A stretch of 64,000 bases of DNA, taken from assembly GCF_014642275.1 (NCBI RefSeq), contig NZ_BMIM01000010.1, positions 42,471 through 106,470 on the forward strand, read 5' to 3'. A program made the translations under genes and the position numbers. The notes beneath the pieces are model-generated. The model was not told where the DNA came from. It did no database searches and saw nothing but the letters and a program-made list of their open reading frames with translations. The DNA comes from Flavobacterium lutivivi (GTDB lineage: Bacteria; Bacteroidota; Bacteroidia; Flavobacteriales; Flavobacteriaceae). Shown piece by piece: positions 36,758 through 46,025 of this stretch; within the stretch, counting starts at the first letter, position 1, and every line of letters begins with the position of its first letter.

Positions 36758-37063
36758 ATGAGTCAAAAAATTAGAATAAAATTGAAATCTTACGATCACA
36801 TGTTGGTTGATAAATCAGCTGAAAAAATCGTAAAAACTGTGAAAAGCACAGGTGCTGTTGTAACAGGTCCAATTCCGTTACCTACACACAAAAAAATATT
36901 TACCGTATTACGTTCTCCTCACGTTAATAAAAAAGCAAGAGAACAGTTTGAAGTAAGTTCATACAAAAGATTGTTAGACATCTATAGTTCATCTTCAAAA
37001 ACTATCGATGCTTTAATGAAACTTGAATTGCCTAGTGGTGTTGAAGTAGAAATCAAAGTGTGA
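36758..37063 (+). CDS. rpsJ: 30S ribosomal protein S10
   Basis: 101 residues. It is part of the 30S head and also the NusE antitermination partner of Nus[16 protein letters not shown] at the start and [19 protein letters not shown] with the KKAREQFE loop are diagnostic. It joins the str genes to the S10 block. The 90 bases after it hold a strong hairpin, the first sizeable interruption in the cluster. Confidence 0.99.
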   Translation: MSQKIRIKLKSYDHMLVDKSAEKIVKTVKSTGAVVTGPIPLPTHKKIFTVLRSPHVNKKAREQFEVSSYKRLLDIYSSSSKTIDALMKLELPSGVEVEIKV

Positions 37064-37082
37064 TAAACAATAATATTTTAGG

Positions 37083-37114
37083 AATAAGTGTTGAAATTTA
37101 TTTCAACGCTTATT
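37083..37114 (+). terminator. Terminator- or attenuator-like hairpin between rpsJ and rplC
   Basis: AATAAGTGTTGAAA (37083-37096) pairs with TTTCAACGCTTATT (37101-37114) with one G-T pair and a 4-base loop. T-rich sequence follows. It lies inside the ribosomal cluster, so read-through or a weak promoter before rplC must exist. Confidence 0.6.
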
Positions 37115-37153
37115 TCTTATTTTAAATTTAATAATCATTAATAATTAGTTAAT

Positions 37154-37771
37154 ATGTCTGGGTTAATTGGAAAAAAAATCGGCATGACTAGCATTTTCGA
37201 CGAAAACGGGAAAAATATTCCTTGTACAGTAATTGAAGCTGGTCCTTGTGTCGTTACCCAAGTCAGAACCAAAGAGGTTGACGGGTACAAAGCGTTTCAA
37301 CTTGGTTTCGATGACAAAACAGAAAAACATGCCACTAAAGCTGAATTAGGTCACTTTAAAAAGGCAGGAACTTCTGCAAAGAAAAAAGTCGTTGAATTCC
37401 ATGAATTTGAAACGGAATACAAATTAGGTGATGTTGTCACTGTAGAAGTATTTAATGAAGGTGAGTTTGTTGATGTAGTTGGTACATCAAAAGGAAAAGG
37501 TTTCCAAGGTGTAGTTAAGCGTCACGGTTTTGGTGGTGTTGGACAATCAACTCATGGACAACACAATCGTTTAAGAGCACCAGGTTCTGTTGGAGCTTCT
37601 TCTTATCCATCAAGAGTTTTTAAAGGGATGAGAATGGCAGGAAGAACAGGAGGAGAAAAAGTAACAGTACAAAACCTTAGAGTTTTAAAAGTTGTAGCTG
37701 ATAAGAATTTGCTTGTTGTAAAAGGAGCAATTCCAGGACATAAAAACTCTTATGTAATCGTTCAGAAGTAA
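37154..37771 (+). CDS. rplC: 50S ribosomal protein L3
   Basis: 205 residues. L3 is an early-assembly protein with an arm reaching the peptidyl-transferase centre. It starts [18 protein letters not shown], and the loop [18 protein letters not shown] is the family signature. First gene after the rpsJ-rplC hairpin; its TAA overlaps the rplD ATG (TAATG), so L3 and L4 are translationally coupled. Confidence 0.99.
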   Translation: MSGLIGKKIGMTSIFDENGKNIPCTVIEAGPCVVTQVRTKEVDGYKAFQLGFDDKTEKHATKAELGHFKKAGTSAKKKVVEFHEFETEYKLGDVVTVEVFNEGEFVDVVGTSKGKGFQGVVKRHGFGGVGQSTHGQHNRLRAPGSVGASSYPSRVFKGMRMAGRTGGEKVTVQNLRVLKVVADKNLLVVKGAIPGHKNSYVIVQK

Positions 37772-38400
37772 TGGAAGTAAAAGTTTTAGATATCAACGGA
37801 AAAGATACTGGAAGAAAAGTTCAACTTTCTGATTCAGTATTTGGTATTGAACCAAACAAGCACGCAGTTTACCTTGATGTAAAACAATATCTTGCTAATC
37901 AAAGACAAGGTACGCACAAATCAAAGGAGAGAAATGAAGTAACTGGAAGTACCAGAAAAGTTAAAAAACAAAAAGGTACAGGTACTGCTCGTGCAGGAAG
38001 TGTAAAAAATCCTTTATTCAAAGGAGGAGGAACTGTATTTGGTCCTAGACCAAGAAACTATTCATTCAAACTTAATAAAAATCTCAAAAGATTAGCTAGA
38101 AAATCGGCCTTAAGTTTAAAGTTGAAAGAGTCTAGTTTAATCGTTATTGAAGATTTTAATTTTGATGCACCAAGCACAAAAAATTTCATTAATGTTTTGA
38201 AAGCTTTAGGCTTAGAAAATAAAAAATCTTTATTTGTGTTGGGTGAATTAAATAAAAATGTATATTTGTCGTCACGCAATTTAGAGGCTTCTAATGTTGT
38301 AACTAACTCAGAATTAAATACTTACAGCATTTTAAATGCTAATAATTTGGTTCTTTCTGAAAGTTCTCTAGGCGAAATAGTTGAAAATTTAAGTAAATAA
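37771..38400 (+). CDS. rplD: 50S ribosomal protein L4
   Basis: 209 residues. L4 lines the exit tunnel through its long loop ([23 protein letters not shown] region, about 68-90). In gammaproteobacteria L4 represses the S10 operon. Whether the hairpin before rplC has such a role here is open. It overlaps rplC by one base; rplW follows after 7 bases. Confidence 0.98.
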   Translation: MEVKVLDINGKDTGRKVQLSDSVFGIEPNKHAVYLDVKQYLANQRQGTHKSKERNEVTGSTRKVKKQKGTGTARAGSVKNPLFKGGGTVFGPRPRNYSFKLNKNLKRLARKSALSLKLKESSLIVIEDFNFDAPSTKNFINVLKALGLENKKSLFVLGELNKNVYLSSRNLEASNVVTNSELNTYSILNANNLVLSESSLGEIVENLSK

Positions 38401-38407
38401 CAACATT

Positions 38408-38698
38408 ATGAGTGTCATAATTAAGCCAATTATAACTGAAAAAATCACTAAAGAAAGTGAAATTTCAAATCGTTTTGGTTTTGTAGTTGATAAAAAAGCT
38501 AACAAAGTTGAAATAAAGAAAGCTGTTGAGTCTGCTTATGGTGTTTCTGTTGTTGCTGTTAATACAATGAACTATAGAGCTGATAGAACTGTTAAATACA
38601 CTAAAAGTGGATTGATAAGTGGTAAAACAAATGCTTATAAAAAAGCAGTTGTTCAAGTAAAAGAAGGAGAAACTATTGATTTCTATAATAATATCTAA
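38408..38698 (+). CDS. rplW: 50S ribosomal protein L23
   Basis: 96 residues. L23 sits at the tunnel exit and docks trigger factor and SRP. The signature IIKPIITEKIT at the start and NRFGFVVDKKANKVEIKKAV are clear. Compact, without extensions. It lies 7 bases after rplD and 6 before rplB. Confidence 0.98.
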   Translation: MSVIIKPIITEKITKESEISNRFGFVVDKKANKVEIKKAVESAYGVSVVAVNTMNYRADRTVKYTKSGLISGKTNAYKKAVVQVKEGETIDFYNNI

Positions 38699-38704
38699 TA
38701 AACA

Positions 38705-39529
38705 ATGTCAGTTAGAAAATTAAAACCTATTACCCCTGGCCAGCGTTTTAGAGTTGTGAATGGTTTTGACGCCATTACAACTGATAAGCCGGAACGCTCT
38801 TTGTTAGCGCCGATAAAAGGCTCAGGTGGTAGAAATAGTCAAGGAAAGATGACCATGCGTTATACAGGCGGTGGTCACAAACAAAGATATCGTATAATCG
38901 ATTTCAAAAAAACTAAAGATGGTGTTCCTGCTACAGTGAAATCCATTGAGTATGATCCAAATAGAACTGCATTTATTGCTTTGTTGGCATATGCTGACGG
39001 TGAGAAAACGTATGTTATAGCTCAAAATGGATTGAAAGTAGGGCAGGTAGTTGTTTCAGGTTCTGAAGCTGCTCCTGAAATTGGAAACACTTTACCTTTG
39101 AGTAAAATTCCTCTTGGAACGGTAATTTCTTGTATTGAATTACGTCCTGGTCAAGGTGCTATAATAGCAAGAAGTGCAGGAACTTTTGCCCAGTTAATGG
39201 CAAGAGATGGTAAATATGCAACTATTAAAATGCCGTCTGGAGAAACAAGATTAATTCTTTTAACATGTTCTGCAACTATTGGGGCTGTTTCAAACTCAGA
39301 CCATCAGTTGATTGTGTCTGGTAAAGCAGGTAGAAGCAGATGGTTAGGTAGAAGACCTAGAACTAGACCAGTAGCAATGAACCCTGTTGATCACCCAATG
39401 GGTGGTGGAGAAGGACGTTCATCTGGAGGTCATCCACGTTCAAGAAAAGGTTTACCAGCTAAAGGATATAGAACAAGAGCTTTAGCTAATCCGAGCAACA
39501 AGTATATTGTAGAACGTAGAAAGAAATAA
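38705..39529 (+). CDS. rplB: 50S ribosomal protein L2
   Basis: 274 residues. L2 is one of the largest and most conserved 50S proteins, needed for subunit joining and peptidyl transfer. The C-terminal segment [19 protein letters not shown] holds the conserved histidine region near residue 229. In place between rplW and rpsS. Confidence 0.99.
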   Translation: MSVRKLKPITPGQRFRVVNGFDAITTDKPERSLLAPIKGSGGRNSQGKMTMRYTGGGHKQRYRIIDFKKTKDGVPATVKSIEYDPNRTAFIALLAYADGEKTYVIAQNGLKVGQVVVSGSEAAPEIGNTLPLSKIPLGTVISCIELRPGQGAIIARSAGTFAQLMARDGKYATIKMPSGETRLILLTCSATIGAVSNSDHQLIVSGKAGRSRWLGRRPRTRPVAMNPVDHPMGGGEGRSSGGHPRSRKGLPAKGYRTRALANPSNKYIVERRKK

Positions 39530-39539
39530 TTAGATAGAC

Positions 39540-39818
39540 ATGGCACGTTCATTAAAAAAAGGACCGTTTGTTCACTATAAACTAGAGAAAAAAGTTCAAG
39601 AAAATATTGATGGTGGAAATAAAGGAGTTGTTAAGACTTGGTCTAGAGCTTCGATGATTACTCCAGATTTTGTTGGACAAACAATCGCAGTACACAATGG
39701 TCGTCAATTTGTTCCAGTTTATGTAACTGAGAATATGGTAGGACACAAATTAGGAGAGTTTTCACCAACAAGATCTTTCAGAGGTCATGCTGGAGCAAAA
39801 AATAAAGGTAAAAAATAA
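39540..39818 (+). CDS. rpsS: 30S ribosomal protein S19
   Basis: 92 residues. S19 is in the 30S head, binds with S13 and contacts the A-site t[14 protein letters not shown] and [18 protein letters not shown] are diagnostic. It lies 10 bases after rplB and 6 before rplV. Confidence 0.99.
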   Translation: MARSLKKGPFVHYKLEKKVQENIDGGNKGVVKTWSRASMITPDFVGQTIAVHNGRQFVPVYVTENMVGHKLGEFSPTRSFRGHAGAKNKGKK

Positions 39819-39824
39819 GAAGCA

Positions 39825-40235
39825 ATGGGAGTTCGTAAAAGAGAAACAGCAGACGCAAGAAAAGAGGCTAATAAGTCTATCGCTTTTGCTAAATTAAATA
39901 ACTGCCCTACTTCACCTAGAAAAATGCGCTTAGTAGCAGACTTGGTAAGAGGTCAGAAAGTGGAAAGAGCTTTAAATATTTTAAGATTTAGCTCTAAAGA
40001 AGCTTCAAGAAAGTTAGAGAAACTTTTGTTATCTGCAATCAACAATTGGGAGCAGAAAAATGCAGAAGGAAATGTAGCTGAGGCAGGCTTATTTGTTAAA
40101 GAAATCCGTGTAGATGGTGGAATGATGTTGAAAAGACTTCGTCCAGCTCCACAAGGAAGAGCACACAGAATTAGAAAACGTTCAAACCACGTAACAATCG
40201 TGTTAGGACAATTAGATAACACACAAAGTAATTAA
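39825..40235 (+). CDS. rplV: 50S ribosomal protein L22
   Basis: 136 residues, slightly longer than the E. coli protein owing to an N-terminal extension of about 20 residues ([17 protein letters not shown]). The beta hairpin reaching the exit tunnel ([20 protein letters not shown]) matches the macrolide-sensitivity region, with no visible insertion or deletion. It lies 8 bases before rpsC. Confidence 0.98.
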   Translation: MGVRKRETADARKEANKSIAFAKLNNCPTSPRKMRLVADLVRGQKVERALNILRFSSKEASRKLEKLLLSAINNWEQKNAEGNVAEAGLFVKEIRVDGGMMLKRLRPAPQGRAHRIRKRSNHVTIVLGQLDNTQSN

Positions 40236-40243
40236 TAAACAGT

Positions 40244-40981
40244 ATGGGACAAAAGACAAATCCAATTGGAAATCGCCTTGGTATCATCAGAGGATGGGAT
40301 TCAAACTGGTATGGTGGAAATGATTACGGCGATAAAATCGCTGAAGATTATAAAATCAGAAAGTATATCCATGCTCGTTTATCAAAAGCTAGTGTATCAA
40401 AAGTAATCATCGAAAGAACTTTAAAACTTGTAACCGTTACTATCACTACGGCTCGTCCAGGTATCATTATTGGTAAAGGCGGTCAAGAGGTAGACAAGTT
40501 GAAAGAAGAACTTAAGAAAATTACTGACAAAGAGGTTCAAATCAACATCTTTGAAATTAAAAGACCAGAGTTAGATGCTTACCTTGTAGCAACTAGTATT
40601 GCTCGTCAAATAGAAAGTCGTATTTCTTATAGACGTGCTATAAAAATGGCTATTGCTGCAGCTATTCGTATGAATGCTGAAGGTATCAAAGTTATGATTT
40701 CAGGTCGTTTGAATGGTGCTGAAATGGCACGTTCAGAAATGTTTAAAGAAGGTAGAATTCCTCTATCAACTTTCAGAGCCGATATTGATTATGCTTTGGC
40801 TGAAGCACATACTACTTATGGTAGAATGGGTATCAAAGTATGGATCATGAAAGGTGAAGTTTATGGAAAAAGAGATTTATCTCCGTTAGTTGGAATGGAT
40901 AAAAAGCAAGCAGCTGGTGGTAAAACTGGTGCAGCTTCTAACAAACCATCAGGTAAATCAAATTCTCGTAAAAGAAAGTAA
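40244..40981 (+). CDS. rpsC: 30S ribosomal protein S3
   Basis: 245 residues. The type II KH domain has the GxxG loop in [11 protein letters not shown]3 lines the mRNA entry site and contributes to helicase activity. The C-terminal tail is Lys/Ser-rich ([17 protein letters not shown]), longer than in E. coli and common in Bacteroidota. It lies between rplV and rplP. Confidence 0.98.
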   Translation: MGQKTNPIGNRLGIIRGWDSNWYGGNDYGDKIAEDYKIRKYIHARLSKASVSKVIIERTLKLVTVTITTARPGIIIGKGGQEVDKLKEELKKITDKEVQINIFEIKRPELDAYLVATSIARQIESRISYRRAIKMAIAAAIRMNAEGIKVMISGRLNGAEMARSEMFKEGRIPLSTFRADIDYALAEAHTTYGRMGIKVWIMKGEVYGKRDLSPLVGMDKKQAAGGKTGAASNKPSGKSNSRKRK

Positions 40982-41000
40982 ATTTTTAAATTAAAAGAAA

Positions 41001-41420
41001 ATGTTACAACCTAAAAGAACAAAATACCGTAAGGTACAGAAAGGTAAAATGAAAGGAGTGTCTCAAAGAGGACATGAGCTTTCTAACGGGATGTTTGGTA
41101 TTAAATCTTTAGATTCATCTTTCTTGACTTCTCGTCAAATTGAGGCAGCTCGTATCGCAGCTACTCGTTATATGAAAAGAGAAGGACAGTTATGGATTAA
41201 AATTTTTCCAGATAAACCAATCACAAAAAAGCCTCTTGAAGTACGTATGGGTAAAGGTAAAGGAGCCGTGGAATATTGGGCTGCTGTTGTAAAACCAGGA
41301 AGAATTATGTTTGAAGTAGGAGGTGTGCCTCTTGCAGTTGCAAAAGAAGCTTTACGTCTTGCAGCACAGAAACTTCCTGTAAAAACTAAGTTTGTTATTG
41401 CTAGAGATTACGAAGCATAA
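41001..41420 (+). CDS. rplP: 50S ribosomal protein L16
   Basis: 139 residues. L16 organises the A-site region of the 50[20 protein letters not shown] and [19 protein letters not shown] (the conserved loop with the arginine hydroxylated in E. coli) are present. It lies 13 bases before the rpmC ATG. Confidence 0.98.
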   Translation: MLQPKRTKYRKVQKGKMKGVSQRGHELSNGMFGIKSLDSSFLTSRQIEAARIAATRYMKREGQLWIKIFPDKPITKKPLEVRMGKGKGAVEYWAAVVKPGRIMFEVGGVPLAVAKEALRLAAQKLPVKTKFVIARDYEA

Positions 41421-41433
41421 TCTAATTATTATT

Positions 41434-41625
41434 ATGAAACAGTCAGAAATTAAAAATCTATCTGTAGCTGAGTTACAAGTACAACTTAGTCAGTTAAAGA
41501 AAACTTATACCGACCTAAAATCAGCTCATGCAATTTCTCCAATAGCCAATCCACTTCAAATAAGAAGTACAAGAAAAGCTATAGCTAGAGTTGCAACTGA
41601 GCTTAGCAAAAGAGAGTTACAATAA
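41434..41625 (+). CDS. rpmC: 50S ribosomal protein L29
   Basis: 63 residues from the ATG at 41434. An in-frame GTG- or TTG-type extension back to 41392 would overlap rplP and is rejected. L29 is a two-helix protein at the tunnel exit beside L23 and helps dock SRP. MKQSEIKNLSVAELQ is the expected first helix. The C-terminus carries IRSTRKAIARVATEL. Confidence 0.97.
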   Translation: MKQSEIKNLSVAELQVQLSQLKKTYTDLKSAHAISPIANPLQIRSTRKAIARVATELSKRELQ

Positions 41626-41642
41626 TTGTGTTCTGCTAAAAG

Positions 41643-41900
41643 ATGGAAAAAAGAAATTTAAGAAAAGAAAGAATAGGTGTTGTTACCAGTAATAAAATGG
41701 AGAAATCTATAGTTGTTGCTGAAGAAAGAAGAGTGAAACACCCATTGTATGGTAAATTCGTATTGAAAACAAAAAAATATGTTGCTCATGACGAATCAAA
41801 TGAATGTAACATTGGTGATACTGTTAGAATAATGGAGACACGTCCATTAAGTAAATCTAAATGTTGGAGATTAGTTGAAATCATTGAAAGAGCGAAGTAA
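41643..41900 (+). CDS. rpsQ: 30S ribosomal protein S17
   Basis: 85 residues, OB fold, binds helix 11 of 16S rRNA early in assembly. [19 protein letters not shown] and the end block [20 protein letters not shown] are diagnostic. It is separated from rplN by two bases. Confidence 0.98.
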   Translation: MEKRNLRKERIGVVTSNKMEKSIVVAEERRVKHPLYGKFVLKTKKYVAHDESNECNIGDTVRIMETRPLSKSKCWRLVEIIERAK

Positions 41901-41902
41901 TT

Positions 41903-42271
41903 ATGGTACAACAAGAATCAAGATTAAAAGTAGCAGATAACACTGGAGCAAAAGAAGTTTTGACTATCCGTGTTTTAGGAGGAACGAAACGTCGTTATGC
42001 CTCTGTTGGTGATAAAATTGTAGTAGCTATAAAAGACGCAACTCCTAACGGAAACGTTAAAAAAGGAGCTGTATCAACTGCTGTAGTTGTACGTACCAAA
42101 AAAGAAGTGAGAAGAGCCGATGGTTCTTATATCCGTTTCGACGATAATGCATGTGTTTTGTTAAATGCTGCTGGAGAAATGAGAGGTACTCGTGTTTTTG
42201 GTCCAGTTGCCAGAGAACTTCGTGAAAAACAATTCATGAAAATTGTATCATTAGCACCAGAAGTGCTTTAA
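41903..42271 (+). CDS. rplN: 50S ribosomal protein L14
   Basis: 122 residues, exactly the usual length. L14 forms an intersubunit bridge and is the docking site for Rsf[19 protein letters not shown], then [17 protein letters not shown] near the end, are the family signatures. It follows rpsQ after two bases. Confidence 0.99.
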   Translation: MVQQESRLKVADNTGAKEVLTIRVLGGTKRRYASVGDKIVVAIKDATPNGNVKKGAVSTAVVVRTKKEVRRADGSYIRFDDNACVLLNAAGEMRGTRVFGPVARELREKQFMKIVSLAPEVL

Positions 42272-42283
42272 TTCGATTATAAG

Positions 42284-42598
42284 ATGATAAAGCTAAAAAT
42301 AAAATCAGGTGACTTAGTAAAAGTTATAGCTGGAGATCACAAAGGATCTGAAGGTAAAGTTTTAAAAGTTGACCGCGAGAAAAATAAAGCCATCGTTGAA
42401 GGTGTAAATATGGTTTCAAAACACACGAAGCCTAGTGCAAAAAACCCTCAAGGTGGTATTATTAAGAAAGAAGCTCCTATTCATATTTCTAATATAGCTT
42501 TGATTGATCCAAAATCAAAAAAAGCTACTAAAGTTGGAATAAAAGTTGAAGGAGATAAGAAAGTGAGATTTTCAAAAAAATCTAATCAAGTATTATAG
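42284..42598 (+). CDS. rplX: 50S ribosomal protein L24
   Basis: 104 residues. The KOW motif ([20 protein letters not shown]) initiates 50S assembly. The middle block [18 protein letters not shown] is conserved. It lies two bases before rplE. Confidence 0.98.
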   Translation: MIKLKIKSGDLVKVIAGDHKGSEGKVLKVDREKNKAIVEGVNMVSKHTKPSAKNPQGGIIKKEAPIHISNIALIDPKSKKATKVGIKVEGDKKVRFSKKSNQVL

Positions 42599-42600
42599 TT

Positions 42601-43152
42601 ATGGCTTATATACCTAGACTTAAACAAGAATATAAGGACAGAGTAGTTTCTGCCCTTAAAGAAGAATTCGGCTATAAAAATGTTATGCAAGTTCCAAGAT
42701 TGGAAAAAATTGTTTTAAGCCGTGGAGTTGGTGCAGCAGTTTCTGATAAGAAATTAGTTGATTATGCTGTTGAAGAACTAACAAAAATCACAGGACAAAA
42801 AGCAATTGCTACAATCTCTAAAAAGGACGTTGCATCTTTTAAATTGAGAAAAGGAATGCCTATTGGAGCTAAAGTTACTTTACGTGGAGAAAGAATGTAT
42901 GAGTTTTTAGATAGACTTATTACATCATCATTACCACGTGTAAGAGATTTTAATGGTATAAAAGCTACTGGATTTGATGGAAGAGGTAATTATAACCTTG
43001 GCGTTACTGAACAAATTATTTTCCCTGAGATTGATATTGATAAAGTAAATAAAATTTCAGGTTTTGATATTACATTCGTAACATCTGCAAACACAGATAA
43101 GGAAGCAAAATCATTATTAGCAGAATTAGGTTTACCTTTTAAAAAGAATTAA
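42601..43152 (+). CDS. rplE: 50S ribosomal protein L5
   Basis: 183 residues. L5 binds 5S rRNA in the central protuberance. The signature [19 protein letters not shown] is clear, as is [11 protein letters not shown]. In E. coli the S8 repressor site spans the rplX-rplE junction. Here that gap is only two bases and the structured element lies before rpsH instead. Confidence 0.98.
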   Translation: MAYIPRLKQEYKDRVVSALKEEFGYKNVMQVPRLEKIVLSRGVGAAVSDKKLVDYAVEELTKITGQKAIATISKKDVASFKLRKGMPIGAKVTLRGERMYEFLDRLITSSLPRVRDFNGIKATGFDGRGNYNLGVTEQIIFPEIDIDKVNKISGFDITFVTSANTDKEAKSLLAELGLPFKKN

Positions 43153-43155
43153 GAT

Positions 43156-43425
43156 ATGGCTAAAGAATCAATGAAAGCCCGTGAGGTGAAAAGACAAAGA
43201 GTGGTTGAAAAATATGCTGAGAAAAGAAAAGCTTTATTAGAAGCTGGAGATTACGAAGCTTTACAAAAACTACCTAGAAATGCTTCACCTGTTCGCCTTC
43301 ACAATCGTTGTAAATTAACAGGAAGACCACGTGGTTACATGAGACAATTTGGTATTTCTCGTGTTACATTCCGTGAGATGGCTAACCAAGGTTTAATACC
43401 AGGAGTTAAAAAAGCTAGCTGGTAA
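43156..43425 (+). CDS. rpsN: 30S ribosomal protein S14 (zinc-free form)
   Basis: 89 residues, the longer type without a CxxC zinc ribbon; only one cysteine remains ([17 protein letters not shown]). S14 shapes the 30S head near the A site. The length and the loss of CxxC place it in the C-minus class. A 74-base gap with a strong hairpin separates it from rpsH. Confidence 0.97.
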   Translation: MAKESMKAREVKRQRVVEKYAEKRKALLEAGDYEALQKLPRNASPVRLHNRCKLTGRPRGYMRQFGISRVTFREMANQGLIPGVKKASW

Positions 43426-43442
43426 AAAAATAGAGTTTAATT

Positions 43443-43485
43443 GGTTAAAGGTTCGTGATAAATAATTATCTCGAAAACCATAACC
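43443..43485 (+). promoter_or_regulatory. rpsH: Hairpin leader before rpsH
   Basis: GGTTA/TAACC (43443-43447 with 43481-43485), GGTT/AACC (43450-43453 with 43476-43479), CG/CG and GATAA/TTATC (43457-43461 with 43466-43470) stack into one stem. It has asymmetric internal loops and an ATAA tip, and ends 14 bases before the rpsH ATG. It could be an S8-type feedback site; there is no T run for termination. Confidence 0.5.
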
Positions 43486-43499
43486 GCAAATAAATACTT

Positions 43500-43898
43500 A
43501 TGTATACAGATCCAATTGCAGATTACCTAACAAGAATTAGAAATGCAGCAAAAGCAAATCACAAAGTGGTTGAAATTCCTGCATCTAATTTGAAAAAGGA
43601 AATCACAAAAATTTTGTTTGATCAAGGATATATCTTGAGCTACAAATTCGACAATAGTACTGTTCAAGGTACTATAAAAATCGCTCTTAAGTACGATAAA
43701 GAGACTAAAGAGTCGGTAATAAGAGATATTCAAAGAATTAGTAAACCAGGTCTACGTAAATATGCTGGTGCTTCAAAGCTACCACGTATCCTTAATGGTT
43801 TAGGTATTGCTATTGTTTCCACTTCAAAAGGATTGATGACAGGAAAACAAGCAAAACAACTAAACGTTGGAGGAGAAGTTATTTGTTACGTATACTAA
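43500..43898 (+). CDS. rpsH: 30S ribosomal protein S8
   Basis: 132 residues. S8 binds helix 21 of 16S rRNA and in E. coli represses the spc operon. MYTDPIADYLTRIRNA at the start and RKYAGASKLPRILNGLG, GIAIVSTSKG and GGEVICYVY at the end are diagnostic. The unusual upstream hairpin suggests local control. Confidence 0.99.
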   Translation: MYTDPIADYLTRIRNAAKANHKVVEIPASNLKKEITKILFDQGYILSYKFDNSTVQGTIKIALKYDKETKESVIRDIQRISKPGLRKYAGASKLPRILNGLGIAIVSTSKGLMTGKQAKQLNVGGEVICYVY

Positions 43899-43916
43899 TT
43901 AATTAAAGACTTTACG

Positions 43917-44459
43917 ATGTCAAGAATAGGAAAAAACCCAATTACAATCCCTGCAGGAGTAACTGTAGAATTAAATAATTCTGTTGTTACTGTTAAGGGT
44001 AAATTAGGTCAACTTTCACAAGAGGTTACTGAGGTAGCTGTAAAAGTTGAAGATGGTCAAGTCTTAGTTGAAAGATCATCAGACGACAAAGTTCAAAGAG
44101 CAAAGCATGGTCTTTACAGAGCTCTAATCAATAATATGATTATTGGAGTTTCTGAAGGGTTTACTAAAGAACTTGAACTTGTAGGAGTAGGTTATAGAGC
44201 ATCAAATCAAGGGCAAAAACTTGATTTAGCTTTAGGATTTTCTCATAATATCGTTTTAGAAGTAGCTCCAGAAGTAAAATTGGAAACTATTTCTGAAAAG
44301 GGTAAAAACCCAATAGTAAAATTAACTTCATACGATAAACAATTATTAGGACAAATCTCTGCAAAAATTAGAGGTTTCCGTAAGCCTGAACCATACAAAG
44401 GTAAAGGAGTTAAGTTTGTTGGTGAAGAGTTAAGAAGAAAAGCAGGTAAATCAGCGTAA
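43917..44459 (+). CDS. rplF: 50S ribosomal protein L6
   Basis: 180 residues, two tandem domains. [15 protein letters not shown] and the C-terminal signature [18 protein letters not shown] are present. L6 supports the sarcin-ricin loop region where factors bind. It follows rpsH by 18 bases. Confidence 0.99.
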   Translation: MSRIGKNPITIPAGVTVELNNSVVTVKGKLGQLSQEVTEVAVKVEDGQVLVERSSDDKVQRAKHGLYRALINNMIIGVSEGFTKELELVGVGYRASNQGQKLDLALGFSHNIVLEVAPEVKLETISEKGKNPIVKLTSYDKQLLGQISAKIRGFRKPEPYKGKGVKFVGEELRRKAGKSA

Positions 44460-44470
44460 AAATTAGCATT

Positions 44471-44824
44471 ATGTCATTAACAAAATCTGAAAGAAGACAA
44501 AGAATTAAATTCAGAATCAGAAAGATTGTAAGCGGTACATCTGCTAAACCAAGATTATCTGTATTCAGAAGTAATAAAGAAATCTACGCACAACTCATTG
44601 ATGATGTGAACGGTGTAACTTTGTTAGCAACTTCGTCAAAAGACAAAGGTGTGACTGCAAAGGGTACTAAAGTTGAAGTAGCAGCAGAAGTTGGAAAACT
44701 TGTTGCTGAAAAAGCTTTGAAAGCAGGTATTGATACCGTAACATTTGACAGAGGTGGTTATTTATATCACGGACGTATTAAATCATTAGCAGAAGGCGCG
44801 AGAGCAGCTGGACTTAAATTCTAA
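44471..44824 (+). CDS. rplR: 50S ribosomal protein L18
   Basis: 117 residues. It binds 5S rRNA with L5 and L25. [19 protein letters not shown] and the end block [20 protein letters not shown] are family signatures. Gaps to neighbours are 11 and 5 bases. Confidence 0.99.
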   Translation: MSLTKSERRQRIKFRIRKIVSGTSAKPRLSVFRSNKEIYAQLIDDVNGVTLLATSSKDKGVTAKGTKVEVAAEVGKLVAEKALKAGIDTVTFDRGGYLYHGRIKSLAEGARAAGLKF

Positions 44825-44829
44825 GAAAT

Positions 44830-45354
44830 ATGTATAGTCAGTATAAAAACGTAGAGTTAGTAAAACCTAGTGGTCTTGAATTGAAAGATCGTTTGGTTAG
44901 TGTAAATCGCGTAACTAAAGTAACAAAAGGAGGAAGAGCTTTCGGTTTTTCTGCAATTGTTGTAGTAGGTGATGAAAATGGAGTTGTTGGTCATGGTTTA
45001 GGAAAATCTAAAGATGTTTCTGAAGCAATTGCAAAAGCAGTTGAAGATGCAAAGAAAAATCTTGTGAGAATTCCATTAAGTGGTCAATCTGTTCCACATG
45101 AACAAAAAGGAAAATTTGGTGGAGCAGCTGTATTTTTGATGCCAGCGTCTCACGGTACTGGAGTTATCGCAGGTGGTGCTGTTCGTGCAGTACTTGAATC
45201 TGTAGGTATCCATGATGTATTGTCAAAATCTCAAGGTTCATCAAACCCTCACAATGTTGTAAAAGCTACTTTTGATGCTTTATTACAAATGAGAAGTGCT
45301 CATACAGTTGCAAAACAAAGAGGTATTTCTTTAGAGAAAGTATTTAAAGGTTAA
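44830..45354 (+). CDS. rpsE: 30S ribosomal protein S5
   Basis: 174 residues. The N-terminal double-stranded-RNA-type domain ([18 protein letters not shown]; the loop altered in spectinomycin-resistant strains appears normal) is followed by the C-terminal fold ([20 protein letters not shown]). S5 guards decoding accuracy with S4 and S12. Confidence 0.99.
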   Translation: MYSQYKNVELVKPSGLELKDRLVSVNRVTKVTKGGRAFGFSAIVVVGDENGVVGHGLGKSKDVSEAIAKAVEDAKKNLVRIPLSGQSVPHEQKGKFGGAAVFLMPASHGTGVIAGGAVRAVLESVGIHDVLSKSQGSSNPHNVVKATFDALLQMRSAHTVAKQRGISLEKVFKG

Positions 45355-45366
45355 TTCAAGGAAATT

Positions 45367-45549
45367 ATGGCAAAGATATTAGTAAAACAAGTAAGAAGTC
45401 AAATCAACTGTCCGTTAACGCAAAAGAGAACTCTTGTTGCTTTAGGTCTTAAAAGATTAGGTCAAGTTGTTGAGCATGATTCAAATCCTGCTGTCCTTGG
45501 AATGGTAAATAAAGTTAAACACTTAGTTTCTGTTGAAGAAGCTAAATAA
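45367..45549 (+). CDS. rpmD: 50S ribosomal protein L30
   Basis: 60 residues, the short bacterial form. KILVKQVRSQINCPLTQKRT and the middle ALGLKRLGQVVEHDSNPAV are characteristic. It sits between rpsE and rplO in the standard position. Confidence 0.98.
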   Translation: MAKILVKQVRSQINCPLTQKRTLVALGLKRLGQVVEHDSNPAVLGMVNKVKHLVSVEEAK

Positions 45550-45561
45550 CAAATTATAGTT

Positions 45562-46014
45562 ATGAATTTAAGTAACTTACAACCAGCTGAAGGTTCAACA
45601 CATAACCAAAATAAAAGAGTAGGTAGAGGTGAAGGTTCTGGAAAAGGTGGTACTTCTACAAGAGGTCACAAAGGAGCTAAGTCACGTTCTGGTTATTCAA
45701 AAAAGATTGGTTTTGAAGGTGGACAAATGCCTCTTCAAAGACGTGTACCAAAGTTTGGTTTTAAAAATGTTAACAGAGTTGAGTATCAAGGTGTAAATCT
45801 TGACAAACTTCAAGCATTAGTAGATAATGGTTTAGTAACTGATACTGTTGATTTTTCAGTATTGGTACAAAATCGTTTAGCTACTAAAAATGAAGTAGTT
45901 AAAATTTTAGGAAGAGGTGAATTAAAAGCAAAATTAAAAGTATCTGCTCACAAATTTACTGCTACTGCTAAGGCTGCAATTGAAGCTGCTGGTGGAGAAG
46001 CTGTAACTTTATAA
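45562..46014 (+). CDS. rplO: 50S ribosomal protein L15
   Basis: 150 residues. The Gly/Arg-rich N-terminus (NKRVGRGEGSGKGGTSTRG) threads into 23S rRNA, and the C-terminal globular part contains VKILGRGELKAKLKVSAHKF. It acts late in 50S assembly. secY follows after 11 bases, coupling ribosome and translocon production. Confidence 0.99.
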   Translation: MNLSNLQPAEGSTHNQNKRVGRGEGSGKGGTSTRGHKGAKSRSGYSKKIGFEGGQMPLQRRVPKFGFKNVNRVEYQGVNLDKLQALVDNGLVTDTVDFSVLVQNRLATKNEVVKILGRGELKAKLKVSAHKFTATAKAAIEAAGGEAVTL

Positions 46015-46025
46015 TTATTAAAACG

